Of a stretch of 50,310 nt of DNA, positions 17,902-28,208 are shown in pieces. A model generated the notes under the pieces. That model made no database searches, had not been told where the DNA came from, and saw only the letters and a program-made list of their open reading frames with translations. A program made the position numbers and the translations under genes. Position 1 is the first letter of the stretch; each line of letters opens with the position of its first letter. Source of the stretch: Clostridiales bacterium (lineage in GTDB: Bacteria; Bacillota; Clostridia; Christensenellales; Pumilibacteraceae); contig JAFLVF010000003.1 of NCBI GenBank assembly GCA_022508425.1, forward strand, positions 1-50,310. The letters are read 5' to 3'.

Positions 17902-20265
17902 TTACGCGCCGACCGCGGGAGTCGTCGCCATACGCCAAACGTTAATATTAAGGTCGAGCGAGTTGTCGAGAGGCTGAACGTATATCTCGCCTTTTGCAAA
18001 CACGTCGCCGCCGATATGCTTGTAGCCTGCGGCGTACAATTGCTGTCTTACCGCCTCGAGCGACGTCTCGATGGAGTAATCGACATCGAGCGGAACGTCG
18101 AAGTAGAACACGATGCTCGGTCGCAAAATTTGCTGATAGAGCTTAAACTGCGTAAGGCCGAAACCGTACGTGTCGCCGAGCACAACGCCGAAGTACGGCA
18201 GCTTGTCTGCTATATCGTCGTCTTTGAAGAAGTCTTTAAGATAATCGAGCGCGTTCTCTTCCTCGTCCTCCGCCGTGTTTGCACTAGACGACGAAACGGA
18301 TATCGTCACCTGCGACCACGAAGTCGGCACCTGACGGGTTTCCATTGCTTCGAGCTTTTCGACAACGGTATCGTCGATCGTCGTCTCGTTAAACTTGCCG
18401 TACGCTATTTCGACAACGCCGTACAGATAGCCGAGGTAGTAATAGAAGCCGGACTCTACGATATAGCCGTCCTTGACGACGACGTACGGGGTGAAAGACG
18501 ATGTCGCCGAGGTGTACCCTTCCTGCGCGAACAACCCGTACAGTGCGACGTCGTTGCCCACGCCGTAATAGAACAGCGACGCGACGGATGACATCGGCGA
18601 ATCGACGTAATATGTAATCGTACCGTCAACCTCGTCTACATAGCGCTTGGTAAACAGCTCTGCGGCAAAGGTGAGCGACGGCTTCGCATTGAAAAAGTCT
18701 TTAGCATAAGCGCGGTTTGCTTTGAAAACGTTGCCGTCGGTGTAATAGGTGTTGTACAGCGGATCGCCGTCCTCTTCCGTACGGTCGACATAGCCGTATT
18801 CGTTGCCTGTATATCGCTTTGTGCCTGTGCCTACGCCCACGCCAGAATTGGAGTCGGGCGTATACAAATACGGCTTGAAATGGCAGACGTCGGACGTCAC
18901 CGCTTCTTCAAACCCTTCCATATCATAGCTCGACGTGACGACGTTTGCGCCGATGTTCAAAAAGTCCATCGTATAATTGTCGAGTGCTTGCATATTCTCA
19001 AGAGCGGTCTTGAGCTCGGCATGGAACTCCTCGTCGTAATCGTACTTGTGTATAGTCGGCACCTTGACGTCGTCTCCGATATTGATTGCAACGGTGAGCG
19101 ACATGCGCGCGACATACTGCTCGGCCACAGTATAATCGTCTTCCGACTCGGCATAAATTCCCGCGACCTCGCCGTCCTCTATTATGAGTGAAAGATTCTT
19201 CGCTTCGAAATCATACGGACAAGCGGACGCTACGACGCGCTGGGCAAGATTGTCGTCGTCGCCGTCGTACGTGCGCCGCCAAGTCTTCTCGTCAAGCGGG
19301 AAATCCGCCGCGTCCAAGTCTACAAAGTTGTTGTACAGCCCCGAATCCTCCCATGATACGGCGTTGCCGTTGCGGTCCTCCATGGGGGTAAACGATTCCT
19401 CGTTTGTAAAGCTGACGGATACAAGCGACGCTATTCCGTCCTTGTTCTTATAGTACAGGTCTGCCAATATGCCGCTACCCGCCTCGTATTGAGCGAACCA
19501 ATTGGTCCCATCCATGGCCGTCTTGATATCATAGCTGAAGGTGGTGTAAAAACGGTTTGTCGCCATGGAATACAAATCGATTATCAGATAACCTTCAAAG
19601 CCGATTTTGTCGCCTTCAAGCGCGTCGAGCATGCCTTGGGTAAGCTCGGGTTTCGCCGTGATTGTGATGCGCTTTATTGCGTAAACACTGCTGTCCTCCG
19701 CACTCGTAGCGCGCACGGTGATCATCTTGTCGCTGTCGACGGCCTTTGCTGTAATTTGGGCTCTGTTGTTGACGGTCTCGATTGTGGCGTACTCGCCGCC
19801 GTCGGTGATAGACCATGTTACGGCGCTATTGCTCGTGCCGCCTACGGTGGCACTCAACGTAAGGGTGCCTTCGCTGTGCACCTCCGAGCTCCCTATTATA
19901 CCGATTGTGATCTCCGGCTTTTTGAGCGTGACCGTCGCCGCGGCCGAATCGGTGTAACCGTCGGCATGCGCGACAACCGAAATAGTGTAATCCACCGCTA
20001 CGTTGAGTATCTGATAATATGTGTTGGACGTAGTATGTCCGTCGTCGCCGTTGAGCGTAACGGTATAGCTCGTCGCATTGTCGACTGCCGCCCAAGTGAC
20101 TACGCCGACAGTGCCGCTAAGCACAGCCGAAAGATTGGTCGGTGCGCCCAGCGTTTCTTCCGTTACGGGCGTATTGCCGGGAGTGCCGCCCTTGTCGGCG
20201 GTATCGCACCCGACAAAGCACAGTGCCAGACATATAACAAGAATAAAACTAATCAATCTTTTCAT
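17902..20265 (-). CDS. Large lipoprotein with fibronectin III-like and Big2-like N-terminal domains
   Basis: MKRLISFILVICLALCFVGCDTADKGG lipobox; APTNLSAVLSGTVGVVTWAAVDNATSYTVTLNG (FN3-like); EGTLTLSATVGGTSNSAVTWSITDGGEYATI (Big2-like). Start refined to the ATG at 20265, adjacent to the upstream stop. Confidence 0.87.
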   Translation of the reverse strand: MKRLISFILVICLALCFVGCDTADKGGTPGNTPVTEETLGAPTNLSAVLSGTVGVVTWAAVDNATSYTVTLNGDDGHTTSNTYYQILNVAVDYTISVVAHADGYTDSAAATVTLKKPEITIGIIGSSEVHSEGTLTLSATVGGTSNSAVTWSITDGGEYATIETVNNRAQITAKAVDSDKMITVRATSAEDSSVYAIKRITITAKPELTQGMLDALEGDKIGFEGYLIIDLYSMATNRFYTTFSYDIKTAMDGTNWFAQYEAGSGILADLYYKNKDGIASLVSVSFTNEESFTPMEDRNGNAVSWEDSGLYNNFVDLDAADFPLDEKTWRRTYDGDDDNLAQRVVASACPYDFEAKNLSLIIEDGEVAGIYAESEDDYTVAEQYVARMSLTVAINIGDDVKVPTIHKYDYDEEFHAELKTALENMQALDNYTMDFLNIGANVVTSSYDMEGFEEAVTSDVCHFKPYLYTPDSNSGVGVGTGTKRYTGNEYGYVDRTEEDGDPLYNTYYTDGNVFKANRAYAKDFFNAKPSLTFAAELFTKRYVDEVDGTITYYVDSPMSSVASLFYYGVGNDVALYGLFAQEGYTSATSSFTPYVVVKDGYIVESGFYYYLGYLYGVVEIAYGKFNETTIDDTVVEKLEAMETRQVPTSWSQVTISVSSSSANTAEDEEENALDYLKDFFKDDDIADKLPYFGVVLGDTYGFGLTQFKLYQQILRPSIVFYFDVPLDVDYSIETSLEAVRQQLYAAGYKHIGGDVFAKGEIYVQPLDNSLDLNINVWRMATTPAVGA

Positions 20266-20266
20266 A

Positions 20267-23200
20267 TTATTTGCCCTCCTTTTTGCTCGTACCGCCCTTT
20301 TTGGCTCCACCGCTCTTCTTAGTTGCAGCGGACTTGGCGGTAGCTGACGCGGGCCGGACTTTCTCCTCTTCGGCAGTCTCTTCTTTGGCTTCTTCGGTCT
20401 TGTCTGCGACCTGCTCTACCGACTCCTCGGCGGGCGTCTCCGCCGCCACTTCGGCAGCAGATTCCGCGGGTGCTTCGACAGGCTCTTCGGCGAGCGCGCC
20501 CTCTGTCGCTTGAACGGCGGTTTCGGGCTTAGCTTCATGCTTGTTGTCGTCGGCGTATTTCGAGTTGGTGATGACGACGTAAGTGATTAGCGCCGCGCCT
20601 AAGACGACTACTATTACGACGACTATTATTGCGCCGAGCGCCGAACCGTCGGGTTCTTCTATGGGTTCGGGCGCCAATTCGCCGCGCCGCTCTTGGAGGA
20701 TACGCTTTGCTTTTTCCACGGCGGCTACAAGTTCGTCCCACTCCTCTTGCGTATAGCCGTAATCGAGTGCGTTGGACGTCGTCGATTTGAGCGCGGCAAT
20801 GGCCTCGTCGATGACGGCCTCGTCGGCAAACGACAGATTGGTCTTAGCCTTGATGGCCTTGGCGTAATCCAAGAATTTCTCGAGGCTTTCGTCCATAGCG
20901 ACATAGTCGCTTCTCGTAGCGTCCGCGACCTTGCCGAAGAAAACCTCATACACAAGCGAGTCATAGCCCGATATATTGGAGTTGACAGGCAACGTCATGA
21001 ATATCGGATTCCTCTTGCCGGCAAGATCGATGAAAGTAAAGTAGCAAAGCTCCGTGCCGAACAGGTCGAACTGGCTGTGCAATATGCCGTATCCGGGATC
21101 GTTCTCGTCGAGCGGATCGTCGACGGCGTATATGCTGTTGGCGGTGTTCTCGAGCACCGGCGCAACGCGCGAGCGGAACTCTACCATCTCAAGCGACGTA
21201 TAGCCGAAAAACGCGTAATTGTTTATGCTCTTGAGCGAGTTGGGCAGGATTATCGTCTTTACATACTGGTTGTCGTTGCCGGCGTACAGGTCTATGGTCA
21301 CGGTGCGTTCAAGCACGGTCAGCGTTTCCATTTCCTTTGCAGCGGGCACCGACTCGAGCATGAGCTCGCCGTTGATTGTACGAACGTACAGTATGCCGTC
21401 GGCAAGCAAGGCATAATCGTTGATTTTGCCGTCGGCGACCTTCGCGCCGTCTTGCATATAATAGAAGCTCTTCAGCTTCTTGCAACCGTTGAATGCAAGC
21501 GGTCCGATCTTGACCAAATCGGAAGAGAACACGAATTCTTCGAGCTTTCTGTTGTTCTGGAATGCGGCGATGCCGATTTCTTTGAGATTCTTTGCGGAGA
21601 ATGAATCGAGCGTCGCGCCCTGGAATGCGTAATCGCCAACCGTAACGAGGTTGTCTGCGACGATATGCCCGTACGCACCAGTGTCGGCAAATGCGCCGAA
21701 GCCTATCGTAACGGCCGAGCTCAAATCGATTTCGCCGAGGTAATACGACGATGTAAAGGCATAGTCTCTGAACTCCTCGACATTTTCGAGATTGACCGTA
21801 ACAAGCTCTTTACAGCCTGCAAAGGCGTACTTGCCTATCGTCTTGACGGACGACGAAAGCGTAACCTTGTTGAGAAGCAAGCAATACGCAAAAGTATAAT
21901 CGTCGACTACTTTGACAGACGCGGGTATTTCGATTTCCAACAAGCTCTCGCAACCGATAAACGCACCCTGTCCGATTGACGTGAGCGTATCGGGAAGCAA
22001 TATGCGCGACACCGCTATACCGCCGCCGCCGTACTCGGCGTTCCTGCCGAACGCGCCGTCGCCTATCGTCACGACATCGGGAATGAGCATTTGCGTAATG
22101 TTGTAGCAATCGGCAAACGCAAAATCGCCTATCGTCTTGACTCCCGCAAGGTCGAGCTTGGTGAGCGCAATGCAGCCGTAGAAAATCTGCTCGGGTATCG
22201 TGCCGTCCGTCTTTGACAAATCGATGGTGGACAACGCCTTGTCGCGCGCAAAGCACAGCTTTTCGAAGTGGACGCCGCCCGCACTCGGCATATTGACCTT
22301 AGTGAGCTTCGTGCAGTCTTGGAAAGCGCCCAGTCCGAACGATGCGCCCGCACCGATTGTCACTTCTTTTACTTCCGACAGGAAAAACACGCCCTCGCCG
22401 TACACGGCGTTCGCTCCGATACGAGCGTGATTGATCTTGGTCAGGCGGAAAGCATAATCACCCACCATCTTGACTTTGTCGAGGTTGGACACCTCTGTCA
22501 GTTTGTCGTCGTTGTCGAACGCGCGTACGCCGATGCTGACGACGCCGTCCGCCGGAAGATCTACTCTCTCTAAGTTTTCGCAGTTCTCGAACGCATAGTC
22601 GCCTATGACCACCTTGGGATTGGTGATGATCAGCCTTGTTATCTTAGCGCCGCCGAATGCGCCTGCGCCGATGACTACGTCGTCGGTAATTGTGTAAGTA
22701 TCGTCGGTAAGCGCTGCGACGGCAACCATAACAATGGCCTTGCTGCTCTTCTCAATCAACAACTTGCCGTCGGTCGAAACCTCGTATACGGTATTTCCGG
22801 CCGGCACCGTAAATGTAGTAAGCGCCGTGCCGCCGAACGTCGATCCGGAAAGATTGGTTATCTTGGTCTTGTCGCCGAACACGATGGTAGTAAGCGTTTC
22901 GCAATCCAAGAATGCGTAGCTTCCGATTTCTACGTCGTTATTGGGGAGCGTGAAGCTCGTCAGTTTCGGGCAATCGTAGAACGCCTCTCGCCCGATGACC
23001 TGCACGCCTTTAAGCGTTACCGACACGAGATTGTCGTTCTCGCAGAACGCCCCGCCGGCAATCTCCACAAGATCGTTTTTGATTATGACGGTTGTTAAGT
23101 TCTTGCACTGCGCGAAGCAATACTCGGGAATTGTGAGCTTTTCGAAAATCTCGACGCTCTTAAGTCCCGACTTCGCAAACATCCCGTAGGAAAGCTTGGT

Positions 23201-26200
23201 GTTTTCGGCCAGTGTGACCGACTCGAGCTTTTCACAGCCCTGGAAAACCTGTCTGCCGCTGTTTCTGAGCGCGGTGATATCTATGCTCTTAAGCGAGGTG
23301 CAGTTCATAAACGCGCGCTCGCCCATTGCGACGGCCTTGCCGACGTTGAGATTGTCGAGCTTCTCGCAGCCGTAGAATGCGTAGCGGCCGATTGTCTGAA
23401 CGTTGTCGAGATTGATCTCCTCGAGCTTGACGTCGTTGTAGAAGGCGTATTCGCGAACATACTTGACAGTCGACGGAATAGTCACCTTTCTGAGTCCCGA
23501 GCAGTTGTAGAATGCGTATTTCTGTATATCCTCCACTCCGTCTGGTATGACAACCTCGGTAACGGACGTATTGGACTGCGGAATCTTGTTGGCGTCGTAA
23601 TCCTCGTCGGTTACCTCGACGGTGTTGTCGGTGTCGTAAAGACAGAATGCGTACGCTCCGATATACCATATTCCCTCGTCGTCGGGAATAACTACCTTGC
23701 CGCCTAAGCCTTTATACGCTACGAGCATGCGGTCTTCTATTATAAACTCGTTCTTGACGACGACTACGATACTCGCAATCAGGTTGGACCCGCTTACTCG
23801 GAGCGAGATAGTGGTCGATCCCTCTTTGAGTGCAGTGACAAGCCCGTCTTGATTGACGGTCGCAACGGTCTCGTCCGTCGAGCTGTATGTGTATGTGTAA
23901 TTGTCTTTTGCATACCACGGCTTGACGTCGTAGTGAAGCTGAATGGATTCGCCGGGATAGAAGCTGACGCTTGACCCCACCGAGTTGATGAACATCCTTG
24001 TGCCCGTCGCGCCAATCTCGCTCGTCTGCGCCGCGCGCGAGTATGCAAACTTGGTGTCGAAATAACTGAATCTGATATCGGTCAAGCTCGCGTCGGCTGC
24101 ACTGTCGGCGTTGTTGTTGGAGTTTACCGCGCCCTTTTCGATAGTGTCGGCCTCGGTCGCTTGTGCAGGCTCGTCACTCTCTCTCGCCTTGACGTTTATC
24201 AATATGTACGCCTTTTTGAGATTCATCTGTTCGCTGGCGCATATTGTCGACCTGCCCGGCTTGAGTCCGACTACCTGACCGTGCTCAACAATAGCGACGT
24301 CCTCGTTGGAAGAAGTCCAGCGCATGAACTTGAGATAGTCCTTGTCGGCGTCAACCGTCGTATCGGCCGTCGCAAGATAGTTTGTCAAATCGACTACCTC
24401 GTCCTCGTATATGGTGAGAATGGTCAGATTACTGCCGTCAAACTCGCCGTTGCGCGTGAACTTGAAGTCGCCGCGAGTGCCGGGAAGCTGGCAGAGGAAT
24501 ATGTTGGAGTTGAGCGCATAGTCGTCGATGACAAACGCCAGCGTACTTGTAATCAGCGCATCATAGAACACGTCGTCGAGATAATCGGTTATCTCGATGC
24601 GTATGCGGTTGTCCGCGCCCTTGACGCTATACACGGGAATCGCGCCCTCGCCCAGCGTCGTGTACGACGACGAGGAGTTGAAGATTATCGGCATGACCGA
24701 CTGCACGTAATGGTTGTCGTAAACAACCATGGTAAGGTAGTATCTATCCTTTTTGAGCGTGCTGTCGTATTCCTTTTCGTACGCAACGCTCTTGATAACG
24801 GGCGCCTCGTTGTCGAAGGTGAAGTCAAATGAGAAGGTGTTGTTGAGATTGGTGGTGTAACCGCCGTCGCCGTAGTCCAAAAGCCCTACCATCTTAAACT
24901 CGTACTGACGGTTGTTCACCATCAGGTAATCTTTCATCTTCCAGTTGAGATACTCGTAGTACGGAATGGGTGTTCCGCCCAACGAATAAGCCTTCGATCC
25001 GTTGTAGTCGACGAAATGCTTGATGACCTCGCCCGTCACCTTGTCGGTGATGGTGTACGTCATCGTCTTTGCATTGCGAAGCAGTCCGCCGTAAACAGCC
25101 GACAGTCCGTCCACGCATGCAAAGTCGGAAGATATCGCTATATGCTCTTTCGTAGCGGGAATCTCGTCGTACCCTGCCGGCACGTCGTAAAGGTACGTTC
25201 CGAGCGGAACGATATAGTTATAGAAGTAAGAGCCGTACGGAGTGGTCGCGAAGTAATCGGCCTTAATCTTGTCCTCCTCGTCTATCGACTCGTCGTGCTT
25301 TTCTGACTCGACGTCGTAGTACGTCTTGTCAAACATAGGCGCCTTCGTCCAATCGCCGTAGAACGCGAGAAAAGGAATGTTGAGCTTGATTCCGTCTTTG
25401 TACGTCGGATCGAGCTTGACAAAACCCTCTACGTACATTCCGTTGGGGAACGAGTTTTCAATTATGCTCTTGTCCTGCGCGGTAAGAGTGTATGTAACGG
25501 TCACTTTGGCCGTAGCATTTGCGGACACGCGAACTTTGCCGCCCGAATACGAGCCGTTCTCGACGACGACGCTGTAACCGCCGCTCAAGATTTGGCCGGT
25601 TTCCGCTACGAAATCTTTGTCAGACGCCGACACAGTCTCGGTCATGCCTACAAGGTCGAGCTTGTATTCGAGGTTGGAATCGGAAATATTGACGACGTTA
25701 AAGTTCATGACGTATTTGCCCGTCTGCTTGGGATCGTCGCCCAATTCGAGCTTGGACCTGTCTATGCCGTCGACTGACAGATATGCCTTGGTGTTGACGA
25801 CGTTAAACAAGCTCGCAAGACCTGCACCCTGCTTGCGCGGCGAGTACGGCACACCCTCCTCGTTGAGAATAATGGTTGCCGTCGACATGAGCATCTGGTT
25901 GGCGAGCACGACTATCTGCTGTTGAGAATAGTCGGGGAACTTCTCCTTGAGGAACTGGCGGATAAGGACTACCACCCCGCAAAGGTTGGGAGTCGCCATG
26001 GACGTTCCGCTCAGTTCGTCATATCCGCCGCCGTGAACGGCCGATTTGATAGAACCGCCGTGCGCCGTAATTTCGGGCTTGAGCTTGAGATCGGGCGTGG
26101 GGCCCCAGCTCGAGAAATCGGACATAAACGGACCGGCCTGGTAATCCATGCTTATCGTAAACGTGCCGGTTTCACGTTCGGCAAGACCTTTCCCGATTTC

Positions 26201-27877
26201 CTTCGATATGGATATCGTCGGGATATGTTCGGTCTTACCCATCGACATATTGATATCGCCCTCTACGTTATTGTATATAATACAGGCGATTGCGCCGGCA
26301 TTCTTTGCGCGAAGCGCTTTGTCCTCGAACGTCGTTTCTCCGCGGCGGACGAGCGCTATCTTGCCCTTGACGTCAAGACCGGAATAGTTCATGCGCGAAC
26401 CTATACCCGGTATCGTAACGTATTCAAAGGTGTAAGTCTGCTTTTGGTCGAGCTTTTGGCTCTCGTACAGCTCTTTGACAAAGTCATTGGGCTTGCCATT
26501 CATCGCGTTGGACTCGATGAAGAATACGACCTGCTCATTGTTGGCGTACAGATATCTACTCTTGACGCCGCTGACCGATGCGACCGAAAGCGACGCCGCG
26601 TATGTAGACGGAGAGCCGACGGTCGACGAGTCGGGATTTGTAACCTTGTTGGTGTTGCCCAGATCGCCGCCGAACGCCGAGCTGTAGCTGTTGCTCGCCG
26701 CGGTAATAAGGCTGATGCCGCTCTTTTCAATCTTGTCGTAGACTTCGTTTATGCGGCTGCCGTCCTCTTCGCGCGAGAAACCACACGACGAGCCGAGTGA
26801 CATGTTGATGCAGTCCACGCCAAGTAGCACCGCGTCCTCAAGCGCCGCGAGAATATCTTCTTCGTCCGCGCCTTCGCTTAGGTCGTGGAAAACTTTCATC
26901 AGTACGAGCTGAGTATCGACCGCAACGCCCGTGATTACGCTGTCCTTGCCGCCGATAATGCCCGCAACGTGCGTGCCGTGCTCCGAATCGTACGGGAATA
27001 CGTCCTTGTCCTTGTCGGCGTAGTCGTACATAAAGGGAATCTTGTTGCTGTACCAAACATCGAACAAGCCGAGACCCTTGGTCGTCTTGGCGGCGTTGCT
27101 CTCGGCGAGCTTAGACGAAATATCCTGCTGTGTGAGCCACAATTCGCCCTCGGGCTGACGCGCGAATACGGAGTGCGAGCAGTCAAATCCGGAGTCGAGT
27201 ATGGCGACCGCCGTACCCTTGCCGGTAAATTCCACACTGCTCGAGTTGAATATACCCGTGTCGTAAACGTCTACGTTGTTGGTGACTGTGCTCGGTACTT
27301 CCGCCGCCTGCGGGAAGTTGTACGTGTTCGAAAGTATCACCGCCTCCACTTCGGGGAGCGCGTTGATTTCCTCGATCTTGCCGTATTCTACGGTGACGGC
27401 AAGCGCGTTGATTATAGTCGAATAGCTGTTGTTTACGCTCTTGACGAGGTTGTTGCCGAGTAGCTTGTTTGAAAGCATCGACTGATTGTATTGTATACTG
27501 CGAATGCGCGGTGCGCCCTTGTCGATAGCATATTCGCCTATACGGTCGCCTGCTTCGATATCGTTGAGATAAACGTCGATAAGCGCTTCGTCTTTGAGCT
27601 GGACGATTGCGCCCACCTCGTCGCGCGAGCGGTAGCCGCCGTTTTTGAGCAGATACTCCGCCTTGACGCGCGAAACGGATTGCTCTTCGGACATCTTAAA
27701 ATCGGAGTTGAATATCTCAAGCTCCTGCGACGAAAGCACGACCGCGTCTTCGCTCGCCGTCTTGGGCGCGCCGACAAACGACACATTGCTCAAAAGAAAG
27801 CACACCGCAAGCAATACAACTATTGCGATTGCGATTATGCTTCTTCTTACCGATGTAGTGTTTTTGAGTTTCTGCAT
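20267..27877 (-). CDS. Giant cell-surface subtilisin-like serine protease (S8) with PA insert, Big2-like domains, long BspA-type LRR region, FIVAR-like region, C-terminal TM and Lys/Glu/Ala tail
   Basis: Catalytic triad motifs AVAILDSGF (Asp), SEHGTHVAGIIGG (His), LSGTSMATPNLCG (Ser); PA-like GKIALVRRGETTFEDKALRAKNAGAIACIIYNN; many 'IxxxAFxxCxxLxxVxLPxxVxxIGxYAF' repeats; TM GAIIVVVIVVVLGAALITYVVI. Confidence 0.94.
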   Translation of the reverse strand: MQKLKNTTSVRRSIIAIAIVVLLAVCFLLSNVSFVGAPKTASEDAVVLSSQELEIFNSDFKMSEEQSVSRVKAEYLLKNGGYRSRDEVGAIVQLKDEALIDVYLNDIEAGDRIGEYAIDKGAPRIRSIQYNQSMLSNKLLGNNLVKSVNNSYSTIINALAVTVEYGKIEEINALPEVEAVILSNTYNFPQAAEVPSTVTNNVDVYDTGIFNSSSVEFTGKGTAVAILDSGFDCSHSVFARQPEGELWLTQQDISSKLAESNAAKTTKGLGLFDVWYSNKIPFMYDYADKDKDVFPYDSEHGTHVAGIIGGKDSVITGVAVDTQLVLMKVFHDLSEGADEEDILAALEDAVLLGVDCINMSLGSSCGFSREEDGSRINEVYDKIEKSGISLITAASNSYSSAFGGDLGNTNKVTNPDSSTVGSPSTYAASLSVASVSGVKSRYLYANNEQVVFFIESNAMNGKPNDFVKELYESQKLDQKQTYTFEYVTIPGIGSRMNYSGLDVKGKIALVRRGETTFEDKALRAKNAGAIACIIYNNVEGDINMSMGKTEHIPTISISKEIGKGLAERETGTFTISMDYQAGPFMSDFSSWGPTPDLKLKPEITAHGGSIKSAVHGGGYDELSGTSMATPNLCGVVVLIRQFLKEKFPDYSQQQIVVLANQMLMSTATIILNEEGVPYSPRKQGAGLASLFNVVNTKAYLSVDGIDRSKLELGDDPKQTGKYVMNFNVVNISDSNLEYKLDLVGMTETVSASDKDFVAETGQILSGGYSVVVENGSYSGGKVRVSANATAKVTVTYTLTAQDKSIIENSFPNGMYVEGFVKLDPTYKDGIKLNIPFLAFYGDWTKAPMFDKTYYDVESEKHDESIDEEDKIKADYFATTPYGSYFYNYIVPLGTYLYDVPAGYDEIPATKEHIAISSDFACVDGLSAVYGGLLRNAKTMTYTITDKVTGEVIKHFVDYNGSKAYSLGGTPIPYYEYLNWKMKDYLMVNNRQYEFKMVGLLDYGDGGYTTNLNNTFSFDFTFDNEAPVIKSVAYEKEYDSTLKKDRYYLTMVVYDNHYVQSVMPIIFNSSSSYTTLGEGAIPVYSVKGADNRIRIEITDYLDDVFYDALITSTLAFVIDDYALNSNIFLCQLPGTRGDFKFTRNGEFDGSNLTILTIYEDEVVDLTNYLATADTTVDADKDYLKFMRWTSSNEDVAIVEHGQVVGLKPGRSTICASEQMNLKKAYILINVKARESDEPAQATEADTIEKGAVNSNNNADSAADASLTDIRFSYFDTKFAYSRAAQTSEIGATGTRMFINSVGSSVSFYPGESIQLHYDVKPWYAKDNYTYTYSSTDETVATVNQDGLVTALKEGSTTISLRVSGSNLIASIVVVVKNEFIIEDRMLVAYKGLGGKVVIPDDEGIWYIGAYAFCLYDTDNTVEVTDEDYDANKIPQSNTSVTEVVIPDGVEDIQKYAFYNCSGLRKVTIPSTVKYVREYAFYNDVKLEEINLDNVQTIGRYAFYGCEKLDNLNVGKAVAMGERAFMNCTSLKSIDITALRNSGRQVFQGCEKLESVTLAENTKLSYGMFAKSGLKSVEIFEKLTIPEYCFAQCKNLTTVIIKNDLVEIAGGAFCENDNLVSVTLKGVQVIGREAFYDCPKLTSFTLPNNDVEIGSYAFLDCETLTTIVFGDKTKITNLSGSTFGGTALTTFTVPAGNTVYEVSTDGKLLIEKSSKAIVMVAVAALTDDTYTITDDVVIGAGAFGGAKITRLIITNPKVVIGDYAFENCENLERVDLPADGVVSIGVRAFDNDDKLTEVSNLDKVKMVGDYAFRLTKINHARIGANAVYGEGVFFLSEVKEVTIGAGASFGLGAFQDCTKLTKVNMPSAGGVHFEKLCFARDKALSTIDLSKTDGTIPEQIFYGCIALTKLDLAGVKTIGDFAFADCYNITQMLIPDVVTIGDGAFGRNAEYGGGGIAVSRILLPDTLTSIGQGAFIGCESLLEIEIPASVKVVDDYTFAYCLLLNKVTLSSSVKTIGKYAFAGCKELVTVNLENVEEFRDYAFTSSYYLGEIDLSSAVTIGFGAFADTGAYGHIVADNLVTVGDYAFQGATLDSFSAKNLKEIGIAAFQNNRKLEEFVFSSDLVKIGPLAFNGCKKLKSFYYMQDGAKVADGKINDYALLADGILYVRTINGELMLESVPAAKEMETLTVLERTVTIDLYAGNDNQYVKTIILPNSLKSINNYAFFGYTSLEMVEFRSRVAPVLENTANSIYAVDDPLDENDPGYGILHSQFDLFGTELCYFTFIDLAGKRNPIFMTLPVNSNISGYDSLVYEVFFGKVADATRSDYVAMDESLEKFLDYAKAIKAKTNLSFADEAVIDEAIAALKSTTSNALDYGYTQEEWDELVAAVEKAKRILQERRGELAPEPIEEPDGSALGAIIVVVIVVVLGAALITYVVITNSKYADDNKHEAKPETAVQATEGALAEEPVEAPAESAAEVAAETPAEESVEQVADKTEEAKEETAEEEKVRPASATAKSAATKKSGGAKKGGTSKKEGK

Positions 27878-27893
27878 TTTTTCTCCTTATGTC

Positions 27894-28208
27894 TCAATGC
27901 AACCATAAATATAATATAATCGCCGCTATCGAGAAGCACCCTATCACTCCCAAAAATATGGGTAGATAGTGCGCGAACGCCGCTTTGATAAGTGCGCGTT
28001 TTTCCTTCTTTGAAAGATCGAGTGAATCTTTGTCCTTGTGCTTACTAAGCCCTTCCATGCTGTAGACCGTGCGGCCGTCGTCGACAAACTTCGGTTTCTT
28101 CTTCTTGATTTTTTCAGAGCTTTTATCGTCTATCGGCTTTTCGGCAGCCTCGGTCCTGTCGCTCTCTTGCGCTTCGGGCTCTACGACCTCTTTGTCCTCG
28201 CCGCTCAT
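27894..28208 (-). CDS. Small tail-anchored membrane protein, charged N-terminus, unknown function
   Basis: 104 aa; FVDDGRTVYSMEGLSKHKDKDSLDLSKKEKRALIKAAFAHYLPIFLGVIGCFSIAAIILYLWLH; 4-bp overlap with oppF. Confidence 0.75.
   Translation of the reverse strand: MSGEDKEVVEPEAQESDRTEAAEKPIDDKSSEKIKKKKPKFVDDGRTVYSMEGLSKHKDKDSLDLSKKEKRALIKAAFAHYLPIFLGVIGCFSIAAIILYLWLH

Noticed and set aside
21170-23725. Repetitive DNA in the subtilase gene as a mobile or satellite repeat
   Set aside because: Periodicity is explained by degenerate BspA-type leucine-rich repeats at protein level; DNA copies are not near-identical.
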